A program made the position numbers and the translations under genes. A stretch of DNA of 64,000 bases from Algoriphagus ornithinivorans (lineage in GTDB: Bacteria; Bacteroidota; Bacteroidia; Cytophagales; Cyclobacteriaceae): contig NZ_FOVW01000003.1 in NCBI RefSeq assembly GCF_900115305.1, forward strand, positions 290,963 to 354,962. The letters run 5' to 3'. The notes under the pieces were generated by a model, which had not been told where the DNA came from, did no database searches, and saw nothing but the letters and a program-made list of their open reading frames with translations. Of this stretch, positions 24,745 to 31,936 are shown one piece after another. How positions within the stretch are numbered: the first letter of the stretch is position 1; every line of letters begins with the position of its first letter.

Positions 24745-25872
24745 ATGTCATCGATAGAAAAGAAAATTATCCAGCAATCAATACTACTCGTTTGCTTACT
24801 TTTCACCACCACACTTGTATTTGGACAAGATCACATAAAAGCTGAAACTGCTATGAAAAGTGGCAGTCCCGCAGATGATTTGCCTCCATACATCAAACTG
24901 GTAAGCGGTTTTGGGGAACGCCCGGATTGGTCTCATGATGGCCGATTCATTCTCTTCTTAGATAAACCCATGGGGGAAGTATATGAAATGGAGTTGGCAA
25001 CCGGAGTAGTACGCCCAAAAACCAGACATTTCAACCATTATGGCTTTACCCGGGCCATGTACTTATCCAATGGAGATATTCTCCTTGCAGGTCCTAAGGA
25101 GCTTTTTGACCCAACTAACGCAGAGGAAAGAGATATTGCGCGTGACATGACATGGCTGTATGTATTGGATAAAAGTGGTCAGAAGCCCCCAGTTCCTTTG
25201 AATACTCTCTGCGCAGAAGGCCCTGCTGTATCCCGAAATAGGTTGAGAATTGCTTGGACACATCGAGATCGCCAGTTGCCTGAACTTGGGAAAAACCGGG
25301 CTAAGCTATTGATGGCCGAAATAGTTTATGAAGATGGAATTCCCAAATTATCCAAGGAACGAGTAATTTTTGATTCAAAGCAATTGCCATTTTCTTTAGG
25401 CCATGCAAGCCTTGAAACCCAAAGTCTCGTTCCTCCACACGACACCCAAGTAACCTTTTCAGTCTATACCATCAATAATGGGAATAATACGGACGTCTAT
25501 ATGGTAGATAGTGAAACCGGAGAGTATAGAACCATCACCAATTCTCCCTGCTGCTATGATGAGCCGGAAGGAATATTCCCTGATGGTTTGCACACATTGG
25601 TTGAGCATGGTAACTCAGAAAAAAAAGCTTGGCCTTTACTGGATCTGTATAAATTGAAATTAGATGGATCAGGTGAAATGCAAAGATTAACCTATTTCAC
25701 CAACTATAAGGGATACAAGGCCAATCAGGGAGTAATTTCCGATGACGGAAAGTATATGTGTTTTCAGATCGGAAAAGACAATACCGAGCCAGGTGTGGGT
25801 TTTGGATTTCTGATTATGGATTTGGAAGAAGCTGCAAAACACTTGGAGGGTTTCAGAACCTATGATCAATAA
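24745..25872 (+). CDS. Secreted TolB/PD40-type beta-propeller protein
   Basis: The preferred start is ATG 24745, because the preceding 18 codons look like untranslated leader and this Met opens a clear signal peptide (SSIEKKIIQQSILLVCLLFTTTLVFG/Q). The mature protein, about 350 residues, has PD40-like blades: ERPDWSHDGRFILFLDKPMGEVYEMEL, SNGDILLAG, VSRNRLRIAWTHRD and QGVISDDGKYMCFQIG. This is the WD40-like propeller of TolB and related proteins, usually for periplasmic binding or hydrolase support. The function is unknown. It follows the cassette array after 280 bp of spacer and is the first gene of clearly host-like composition. Confidence 0.72.
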   Translation: MSSIEKKIIQQSILLVCLLFTTTLVFGQDHIKAETAMKSGSPADDLPPYIKLVSGFGERPDWSHDGRFILFLDKPMGEVYEMELATGVVRPKTRHFNHYGFTRAMYLSNGDILLAGPKELFDPTNAEERDIARDMTWLYVLDKSGQKPPVPLNTLCAEGPAVSRNRLRIAWTHRDRQLPELGKNRAKLLMAEIVYEDGIPKLSKERVIFDSKQLPFSLGHASLETQSLVPPHDTQVTFSVYTINNGNNTDVYMVDSETGEYRTITNSPCCYDEPEGIFPDGLHTLVEHGNSEKKAWPLLDLYKLKLDGSGEMQRLTYFTNYKGYKANQGVISDDGKYMCFQIGKDNTEPGVGFGFLIMDLEEAAKHLEGFRTYDQ

Positions 25873-26018
25873 TGATAGTAAAGTGAGATTGAAAACTGAA
25901 TAATCTGATCCATAATTATTTTTAAAAAATAAATCAAATGAAGGCTAAATCTAATTAGCTGGAAGTTTACTATCACATAGAACTTCAAACCATCCTCCAT
26001 TTACATAGACTTTCTTTC

Positions 26019-26468
26019 ATGAACGGTTTAACAATTGAAGAAATAGCTGAGAGTGACATCCCAAAAGTCACTGAATTGATGATTAGACTCTGGCCTGAAT
26101 GTAGCTATGAAGAGGAGTCCTTGAACTGTCAAAAAATTATCGATTCACATAATCAAACAATTTTTTCAGCTAAGCAGGGCTATAATCTTTTCGCATTTGT
26201 CCACCTTTCCCTGAGAACTGACCCTGTAGAAGGATGCAGTAACTCTCCCGTAGTTTATGTAGAAGGACTTTTTGTAGAGCCACCATTCAGAAAACAGGGA
26301 GTCGCCAAAGCTTTACTCAGAAAAGCGGAAGAATGGGGCAAGGATAACAATTGCAGCGAAATTGCCTCAGACGCGGAGATAAAGAATATTGAAAGCCTAG
26401 CTTTCCACAAATCCATTGGTTTTAAAGAGGTCAATAGAATCGTCTGTTTTTCAAAAAAAATCTCTTAA
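26019..26468 (+). CDS. GNAT acetyltransferase, AAC(6')-like
   Basis: The 149-residue GNAT protein has an N-terminal I-R-L-W-P-E-like segment (MIRLWPECSYEEE), a central strand VVYVEGLFVEPPFRKQGVAKALL containing the acetyl-CoA loop R-x-x-G-V/G-A (FRKQGVA), and the end SEIASDAEIKNIESLAFHKSIGFKEVNRIVCFSK. The segment EIASD...H..IGF.E..R.V.F is the hallmark of the aminoglycoside 6'-N-acetyltransferase branch. It would acetylate an aminocyclitol drug or a related small amine. Other GNAT roles cannot be excluded, so resistance is inference. Confidence 0.8.
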   Translation: MNGLTIEEIAESDIPKVTELMIRLWPECSYEEESLNCQKIIDSHNQTIFSAKQGYNLFAFVHLSLRTDPVEGCSNSPVVYVEGLFVEPPFRKQGVAKALLRKAEEWGKDNNCSEIASDAEIKNIESLAFHKSIGFKEVNRIVCFSKKIS

Positions 26469-26639
26469 CACACTAAAGGGGAAGACTAATTTCAGTCAAA
26501 AAAAAACTATTCTGATTAGTTAATTTGAGTATATTTTCCCCAACAAGTTCAATTTCATTAGAGAATCCAGCCTCTCTTTTTAGAAAATTTTTGAGCTAAA
26601 TTGGAAAGTCTTCGTCATTGAATTTTCTTTTTTTTGGGC

Positions 26640-27494
26640 ATGATACAGGATTATGATGTGATAAGCTGCAAAGGACTTCCTCTCTTTGAAAAAGCGCGGA
26701 TCAAGGCTCCTTTCAGCTACGGTACTCAATTGGAAGAGCGCGCTTGTTTCTTCTATGTACTCGACGGAAGTTATGAAACCATTGATCCCTTTGGGACAGT
26801 TATCTTAGATTCAAAAGAGGCATTGATAAAGAGATGCGGACAACATATTTCAAAGTATATCAAGACACCCGAGAAAAGCCAATGTGAAGCGGTGGTCATT
26901 TACTTTTATCCTGAAATCATAAAAGAGGCCTACAAAAATGAAATCCCTGATTTCCTTACCGATTCAAAAAAAGCACTTCCTCCAATTCGATTCTCCTCCT
27001 CAGATTTGATCGATAGCTTTATCAGTAATCTTATGATCTATTTTGAAGAAAAAAATCTGATGGACGATGAGCTGGCAATAATAAAGCTAAAGGAAATAAT
27101 TCTGCTTCTTTTAAAGACCGAGCAACAACCATCCGTGTTAAGATTCTTTTCGGATATTTTCTTCCCCAGTAAATTAAAATTCACCTCGATTATCGAAAAC
27201 AATCTTTACTCAAGGGTAACCATAGATCAGCTGGCTTTCTTATGCGGTATGAGTGTTTCCAGTTTTAAGCGGGAGTTTAACAAACAATACCAAGAAAGTC
27301 CAGCCAAGTATTTGAAAAGGCGAAAACTTGCCCATGCTGCCAAACTTCTTACTACTTCATCTGATAGAATCAGTGACATAGCTTACGATTGTGGATTTGA
27401 AGATGTCACTACTTTTTCCAATGTTTTCCGAATGGAATTCAATATTTCACCTTCTGATTATCGAAAGAGCCAAAACACAAATTCTTTGAACTAA
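26640..27494 (+). CDS. AraC family transcriptional regulator
   Basis: The protein is about 284 residues. ATG 26640 is preferred over TTG 26634. The N-terminal half is a cupin-like sensor with a short acidic linker (ACFFYVLDGSYETIDPFG). The C-terminal HTH_18/AraC pair includes VTIDQLAFLCGMSVSSFKREFNKQYQESPAKYLKRRKL and ISDIAYDCGFEDVTTFSNVFRMEFNISPSDYRKSQ. It should bind DNA as a dimer and control a neighbouring promoter, most plausibly the SRPBCC gene that starts 68 bp later or the 28127 gene. The inducer is unknown. Confidence 0.9.
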   Translation: MIQDYDVISCKGLPLFEKARIKAPFSYGTQLEERACFFYVLDGSYETIDPFGTVILDSKEALIKRCGQHISKYIKTPEKSQCEAVVIYFYPEIIKEAYKNEIPDFLTDSKKALPPIRFSSSDLIDSFISNLMIYFEEKNLMDDELAIIKLKEIILLLLKTEQQPSVLRFFSDIFFPSKLKFTSIIENNLYSRVTIDQLAFLCGMSVSSFKREFNKQYQESPAKYLKRRKLAHAAKLLTTSSDRISDIAYDCGFEDVTTFSNVFRMEFNISPSDYRKSQNTNSLN

Positions 27495-27562
27495 AGCGGA
27501 AAAAGAAGCCTATCCAGACCCCAGATATTTGTACTGTTCATTAAACATAAAAACACAGTACA

Positions 27563-27991
27563 ATGGAAAAAACAATCGTAACAGTCACACTTCCAATACC
27601 TATGGATAAGGCATGGGAAGTAATCGGTGCAGTAGGAGGCGTGGATACTTGGTCTCCCATCATCAAAAGTTGTAGAATAGAGTCCACCCGTGAGGGAGGA
27701 TTAAAACGCTACTGCAGTGCAGAACAAGGAGAGTTGATCGAAAAGATCTTGCTTTTGGATCATCAAAATCATGTGCTCAGCTACGCCATCACGGAGCAGC
27801 CTATCCTCCCAGTCAGTTCTTTAGTCAGTTCCATAGAAGTTTCCGGAGATGACTTTCAGGCGGTGATTAAAACCACCTCCACATTTGAAGTCAATGATGG
27901 CGCTAATCCTGTAGAAATTAAATCAATGATCGAACAGATATACACGGGAAGCTATGCAGGCATCGCTGCTTTGGTTACTCAGGCAGCTTAA
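27563..27991 (+). CDS. SRPBCC family protein (polyketide-cyclase-like)
   Basis: The 142-residue protein has the SRPBCC/START-like pattern. An N-terminal strand-helix IPMDKAWEVIGAVGGVDTWSPIIKSCRIES is followed by beta strands around LKRYCSAEQGELIEKILLLDHQNHVLSYAI, and a long C-terminal helix EIKSMIEQIYTGSYAGIAALV. These proteins bind hydrophobic ligands in a cavity. It lies directly after the AraC gene with no terminator between, so they may be functionally linked. Confidence 0.85.
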   Translation: MEKTIVTVTLPIPMDKAWEVIGAVGGVDTWSPIIKSCRIESTREGGLKRYCSAEQGELIEKILLLDHQNHVLSYAITEQPILPVSSLVSSIEVSGDDFQAVIKTTSTFEVNDGANPVEIKSMIEQIYTGSYAGIAALVTQAA

Positions 27992-28126
27992 CGTCAAATT
28001 TCAATCTCTATCGACTCATTCTTCAAAAAGTCCCTTTCTAATGACTGAAATTCTGCTTTTGGGTTTAAAGCATGGAAGGGAAAACAGTAGATACGTCAAT
28101 AAGTCACAAATCAAATTTTAAAAAAC

Positions 28127-28861
28127 ATGAAAATTCTAAGCATATTATCCACCTTATTTATTCTTTCCCTATCCTTTACTTTCGGGGCTACCGAAGAAAA
28201 AACCGGAGAGATCACCTTCAAAAAAGGAACACTCGTAGAAGTAGCACTTTTGACCATTCAACCTGGAAAAGAAATTCAGTTTTACGAAGAGTATTTCTCA
28301 CAGGCCTTACCACTTGCTCCAAAATATGGCGCAAGGCCCATTGGTTCATTCATGGTAGAAAAAAGAGATCAAGGGAATAGTCCAGCACAAATGGTCATCT
28401 TCTTCGAATGGGAGAGTCTAGAAAAAAAGCGTGCTTTCGAGAAGGATTTTGATTTTCTCAAGATCGTTAATATCCGAAATGATGCATTGAGCTTCTTGAA
28501 TACCGGGTACTTCCAGGTTGACAAAGACATCACTTATTCATTGAAAGAAAGCGGCACTTATGAGTTTGCAGCCTTATGGTTGGACCCTAATAATGCCCAA
28601 AAATTGGAGCAGTATTTTCAGGCTGTTTTGCCTTTGGTATCTGATCCAAAAATTCAGTTTGAATTGATCGCTCAGTTATCTAGCCTGGGTGTTGAGGACA
28701 AGAATTATCATCCAAACATCATTTTCTTTTCGGAGTGGAAAAAGGGATTGGAAGGCAGAAATGAGTTGGCAACAAGAAAGGCATTCAAAGACAATTTGCA
28801 TCTTCGGGAAACTGCCAGCCCTTACAAAGATTTATTATTGATCAAGCCAATTCTGAATTAA
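28127..28861 (+). CDS. Secreted protein with two tandem dimeric alpha-beta barrel (DUF1330-like) domains
   Basis: The protein is 244 residues with a signal peptide (MKILSILSTLFILSLSFTFG/A). Two similar halves follow: VEVALLTIQPGKEIQFYEEYFSQALPLAPKYGARPIGSF and, further on, YEFAALWLDPNNAQKLEQYFQAVLPLVSDP. Both match the beta-alpha-beta pattern of ferredoxin-like barrel domains such as DUF1330. A tandem copy inside one chain can form the dimer-like barrel alone. Function is unknown. It is 135 bp downstream of the SRPBCC gene and is closed by a strong terminator. Confidence 0.65.
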   Translation: MKILSILSTLFILSLSFTFGATEEKTGEITFKKGTLVEVALLTIQPGKEIQFYEEYFSQALPLAPKYGARPIGSFMVEKRDQGNSPAQMVIFFEWESLEKKRAFEKDFDFLKIVNIRNDALSFLNTGYFQVDKDITYSLKESGTYEFAALWLDPNNAQKLEQYFQAVLPLVSDPKIQFELIAQLSSLGVEDKNYHPNIIFFSEWKKGLEGRNELATRKAFKDNLHLRETASPYKDLLLIKPILN

Positions 28862-28894
28862 ATAGAAGCCTTTAGTAACTACTAGGCAAATCAA

Positions 28895-28932
28895 AAAAGA
28901 AAGCAAGGGATATCTTGCTTTCTTTTTCTTTT
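28895..28932 (+). terminator. Rho-independent terminator
   Basis: A 13-bp perfect stem (28895-28907 with 28914-28926), a 6-nt loop and a T-rich tail follow the secreted barrel protein gene. Confidence 0.9.
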
Positions 28933-29239
28933 TATAGCCATTTCCAAATTGAGATTGATTAAATCACCAACTAATTATAAAAAGAGAAGACCGATTTTCA
29001 AGTTGGAAATACGCAAAGGACTAAGGCTGTCTTATGATTGCTAATTTGTGGAAAGAATGGATTTTATGATTAAAAGTGACTGAAGCTTTTAAGAATTCAA
29101 TCAAAATGGAACTTTGCAAAGTGCCGTTTTTGGATAAGTTCGGCCATGGAATTCAAAGAATATCCAGCGATATTTAAGTGATATGAAACAGGAAGCATGA
29201 CTGAATCACAATTAAACTAGCTTTAGACTACAAGATCAT
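28933..29239. other. Intergenic spacer, nothing recognisable
   Basis: About 300 bp of AT-rich DNA after the terminator and before a small membrane protein. I see no coding frame, no RNA gene and no repeat. The promoter of the 29240 gene is expected in its last part. Confidence 0.4.
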
Positions 29240-29512
29240 ATGGAAAAAGAAGACCTCCTCAAGCTGAAAGATGAAGAACTATTGATCGAAAAAAAGAAGT
29301 ATCGAAAAGCTCAACTATTCAATGCAGTGGCCATTGGTTTTTTGGTTGGAATCCTGATTTTTGGTTTCGGGGCTTGGGCTCTTTCTTCTGATAAAAAGCC
29401 GGGATTTTTGATACCCATGATTTTCCCGATAATCTTTATTTACCGATTGGTAAAAACCCCAAATAAAAATACAGCCTTGGAGGAGGTTTTGCGTGAGAGA
29501 AATCTCATTTAA
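29240..29512 (+). CDS. Small two-span membrane protein, unknown function
   Basis: The 90-residue protein has a charged N-terminal helix (KEDLLKLKDEELLIEKKKY), two closely spaced hydrophobic spans (AVAIGFLVGILIFGFGAWAL and FLIPMIFPIIFIYRLV), and a charged C-terminal tail (LEEVLRERNLI). I recognise the shape from many Bacteroidota genomes but cannot name the function. It may form one unit with the two small membrane protein genes that follow within 450 bp on the same strand. Confidence 0.7.
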   Translation: MEKEDLLKLKDEELLIEKKKYRKAQLFNAVAIGFLVGILIFGFGAWALSSDKKPGFLIPMIFPIIFIYRLVKTPNKNTALEEVLRERNLI

Positions 29513-29582
29513 GTAACTTCTATTTCTCCTTTGATAGGAATTGAAATTACAAAAAAGTTCAGGATAGAAACCTTAAGTAATA

Positions 29583-29930
29583 ATGCAACAGAATCAATTA
29601 AAAAAAGTCCTCCAATTACTTTTTTACAGCTTTTTTTTCATCATTCTGATTGGGAGAATCTCAGGCTGGATTTGGGGTTTTGATAATGAATACGATGGTA
29701 TGATTAATTTAGGGATGTTTGTATTAATTGGAACAGCTTATATTTCAGCTGCTATTGCTTGGGATTCTAATCTCTATAGATGGATATTCCTGATATGCGG
29801 AATCTATCTAATTGTGATGAATTTCTTGGATTTTGAGCTAAAATCAATTCTTGGGATTGTATGCATTTTAACTCCTTTGCTTTTGTCAAGATTTTCTTCA
29901 GAAAAGCCGAATCAATTCACTGAAAAATAA
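29583..29930 (+). CDS. Small integral membrane protein, unknown function
   Basis: The 115-residue protein has four predicted membrane spans covering most of its length (LLFYSFFFIILIGRISGWIWGF, GMFVLIGTAYISAAIAW, WIFLICGIYLIVMN, ILGIVCILTPLLLS) and a short polar tail. No motif is recognised. It starts 70 bp after the preceding small membrane gene and the next membrane gene starts 27 bp after it, so co-transcription is likely. Confidence 0.6.
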   Translation: MQQNQLKKVLQLLFYSFFFIILIGRISGWIWGFDNEYDGMINLGMFVLIGTAYISAAIAWDSNLYRWIFLICGIYLIVMNFLDFELKSILGIVCILTPLLLSRFSSEKPNQFTEK

Positions 29931-29956
29931 AAATCCACAGCCCTCCCATTATAATA

Positions 29957-30652
29957 GTGGAAGGATTCGAAAAACAAATGATAGATAACCTGCCTATTTG
30001 GATTGAACTTCTGTTTTTAGCCAGCTTTGGACTAACGGTCGCATTTTTTTTCTTTTCAAATGGCAAGCCCTTAAAATTGACTACTTTCATCCTTGTTTGG
30101 TCTCTGGCTCAATCGATTTTAGCATATCTGGGTTTTTATCAAGAAACTCAAGCCTTCCCTCCCCGATTCGGATTGGTAATTCTTCCATCGATAGTTTTTG
30201 TTGTCTATGGCTTACTTCCCAAGCAGCAAAAATGGATTGCTGAAAAAAGAGATAGCCTTATCAGCACCCTTTTACATTCCATTCGTATTCCGGTTGAGAT
30301 AGTGCTTTTTGGGCTTTTTAACCATCAAATGGTACCAAAGTTGATGACTTTTGAAGGCCGAAATTTTGATATTTTAATAGGACTTTCTGCCCCTATCATG
30401 GGGTGGTTATTTTTTAAAAAGAAGGTGAATAAAAGTATGATGCTTGCCTGGAATATTATAGGCCTTTGTTTCGTCCTTTTTATCCTGGTCAATGGAATTC
30501 TCTCAGCGGAGCTCCCATTCCAACAATTTGGCTTTGAGCAACCCAATCGTGCTGTCAATTATTTTCCTTTTGTGCTTTTACCAGCCACAATTGTTCCTAT
30601 AGTAATCTGGACTCACCTTTCAGACATCATCCAACTTGGGAGGAAATTTTAA
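29957..30652 (+). CDS. Integral membrane protein, unknown function
   Basis: From GTG 29957 the protein has 231 residues; ATG 29978 gives a shorter version beginning at IDNLPIWIELL and is equally plausible. About seven hydrophobic spans alternate with short loops, including SLAQSILAYLGFYQETQAFPPRFGLVILPSIVFVVYG and LSAPIMGWLFFK. A helix-rich protein with a conserved-looking F-P-P-R-F segment. I do not recognise the family. It closes a three-gene group of membrane proteins. Confidence 0.65.
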   Translation: MEGFEKQMIDNLPIWIELLFLASFGLTVAFFFFSNGKPLKLTTFILVWSLAQSILAYLGFYQETQAFPPRFGLVILPSIVFVVYGLLPKQQKWIAEKRDSLISTLLHSIRIPVEIVLFGLFNHQMVPKLMTFEGRNFDILIGLSAPIMGWLFFKKKVNKSMMLAWNIIGLCFVLFILVNGILSAELPFQQFGFEQPNRAVNYFPFVLLPATIVPIVIWTHLSDIIQLGRKF

Positions 30653-30786
30653 CTCCTGAAAGATTCATACCATAAAATACAAGTTTTTCTCAAGGGTTGT
30701 TATCAAAAAAAAGGCAGGTAAAACCCGCCTCTTTCATTTAACCAAACAATCAACCAAATTAACCCTTACGAGTTTTTCTTTAGGTC

Positions 30787-31020
30787 TTAAATGATAGGTG
30801 TCAATTCGCTATCAGACCTGTTAATTTCATCCTCAGAGATTTGGATCATCTCTGAACCTTTCGCTTCACCGATTGAAGTAGAAGTTGGTTTAGTATATTC
30901 AAATCGGGCAGTTTGCTGTGCAAGACTGGTTTCAGTTTTCGCTTTCCATACGATTGTCAGTGCCATTAGTAAACCCAGTGCCGCACAGACATTTTTTTGG
31001 GTAAATAGTATTGCTTTCAT
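30787..31020 (-). CDS. Small secreted protein, unknown function
   Basis: The ATG at 31020 gives 77 residues. An upstream frame to 31197 without a second Met is non-coding leader, because it crosses the palindromic operator candidate. The N-terminus KAILFTQKNVCAALGLLMALTIVWKA is a signal peptide or anchor. The rest is short, polar and acidic (EAKGSEMIQISEDEINRSDSELTPII). No family is recognised. A possible sigma-54 promoter and an inverted-repeat site lie upstream on the same strand, so it may be a stress-induced peptide. Confidence 0.55.
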   Translation of the reverse strand: MKAILFTQKNVCAALGLLMALTIVWKAKTETSLAQQTARFEYTKPTSTSIGEAKGSEMIQISEDEINRSDSELTPII

Positions 31021-31049
31021 GGCAGTAAATAATTGGTTTGTTTCCGTAT

Positions 31050-31065
31050 GGTACCTATATGCCAA
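31050..31065 (-). promoter_or_regulatory. Possible sigma-54 promoter (imperfect -12)
   Basis: On the minus strand the sequence TTGGCATATAGGTACC begins with the sigma-54 -24 element TTGGCA. The -12 element should read TTGC but here reads TACC. It lies about 30 bp before the ATG of the small secreted protein gene. A perfect palindrome sits about 75 bp further upstream, where enhancer-binding proteins usually dock. Confidence 0.35.
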
Positions 31066-31126
31066 AAACTGACCCAAACTAAAAAAAGGCCCTAATTCGC
31101 TTAATTTTAGGGTTTTACTTCCTGAG

Positions 31127-31144
31127 CCTGTACGGTTTCGTACA
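31127..31144. promoter_or_regulatory. Perfect inverted repeat CTGTACG-N4-CGTACAG
   Basis: A 7-bp perfect inverted repeat with a 4-nt centre (GTTT) lies upstream of the small secreted protein gene and of the sigma-54-like box. A looser related pair, GTGCGGACA...CGAACA, occurs about 20 bp away. Size and symmetry suit a dimeric regulator site. The regulator is unknown. Confidence 0.4.
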
Positions 31145-31282
31145 GCAATTCCCCAAGTGCGGACAAAATCCCGAACAAAATTTGGTTGCACCAACAAAAC
31201 CCTTTTTTAGAATCTTTTAGAAAAATTATCGAGGCCTAACCCTTCCAAGAAAAATGTTCCTCAGAATTTGCAATTCCGAGGC

Positions 31283-31493
31283 CCTATCGTAGGATTTGCA
31301 ATCCGAATAAAATCACCTCTTCAAAATTCAAACACAAACCCTTCTTCCGTCTGAACTTTGAACCCTGAACTTTCTCTTCCATACCTACGGCATGGAGAAG
31401 TCTCACCTATCTCTTTCTACCTAGCTCTAATCCCTACGGGATTTAAATTAACCCAAGCCGTATTTACAGAATACCTTGCCGAAGGCATACCTT
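31283..31493. repeat. Palindrome-rich direct repeat, copy A
   Basis: The block starts CCTATCGTAGGATTTGCAAT and ends with TTGCCGAAGGCATACC. It holds short hairpins such as ATCCCTACGGGAT and CCTACGGCATGG. A second copy begins 259 bp later. The two are imperfect copies of one unit. It lies in a 900-bp gene-free stretch between the small secreted gene and the PhoH-like gene. Confidence 0.75.
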
Positions 31494-31541
31494 CTTCAAT
31501 GCTTCTCGGATCCACGATTTTATCGGGAGCAATTCCGAGAA

Positions 31542-31790
31542 CCTATCGTAGGATTTGCAATCCGAATAAAATCACCTCTTCAAATTTTAATCACAAGTCA
31601 TTCTTCCTTCTGAACTTTGAACCCCGAACCTTTTCTTCCATACCTACGGCATGGAAAAGCACAAAACATCTTTCATGACTCTACCAATCTATAATCCCTA
31701 CAGGATTAAAATTAGCCTTATTCGCAAATCTAAAATAGGCGAAGCTCCAAAGGTAGTTGCCCCATATCTTGCCGAAGGCATATCTTCTAT
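31542..31790. repeat. Palindrome-rich direct repeat, copy B
   Basis: This copy starts with the same CCTATCGTAGGATTTGCAAT and includes the shared TCTGAACTTTGAACCC and CCATACCTACGGCATGGA segments. Like copy A it ends near TTGCCGAAGGCATA. The rest of this gene-free stretch shows no coding frame or RNA gene. Confidence 0.75.
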
Positions 31791-31885
31791 ATCTTAAAAA
31801 TTATCTTTTCAAATTTTTCACCAAAACGCATTAGGGCCATAGAATCCTTCAAAATCCACTTTCTCTCCCAGAAAAGCTAAAAACA

Positions 31886-31917
31886 AAAAGCCCCGCAAAT
31901 CTTTGACTTACAGGGCT
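31886..31917 (-). terminator. Weak hairpin after the PhoH-like gene
   Basis: On the minus strand AGCCC...GGGCT pairs over 5 bp (31889-31893 with 31913-31917), followed by TTTTTGTTTTT. The stem is short and the loop long, so termination is plausible but not strong. Confidence 0.45.
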
Positions 31918-31936
31918 GTATCACTAATAATCTATT

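Noticed and set aside
28072..28380. Open frame of 102 codons overlapping the start of the DUF1330-like gene
   Set aside because: It is a different frame over the real signal peptide gene, rich in Lys/Arg/His and without family features.
30791..31072. Plus-strand frame of 93 codons opposite the small secreted protein gene
   Set aside because: It is the antisense shadow of the minus-strand gene, whose signal peptide and upstream sites make it the better choice.
30787..31197. Long version (136 residues) of the small secreted protein
   Set aside because: The extra 59 codons cross the palindrome and the promoter candidate, and a good signal peptide starts at Met 31020.
31283..31790. A CRISPR-like array
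   Set aside because: The repeats are 259 bp apart, imperfect and only two in number, with palindromes inside. This does not fit CRISPR repeats and spacers.
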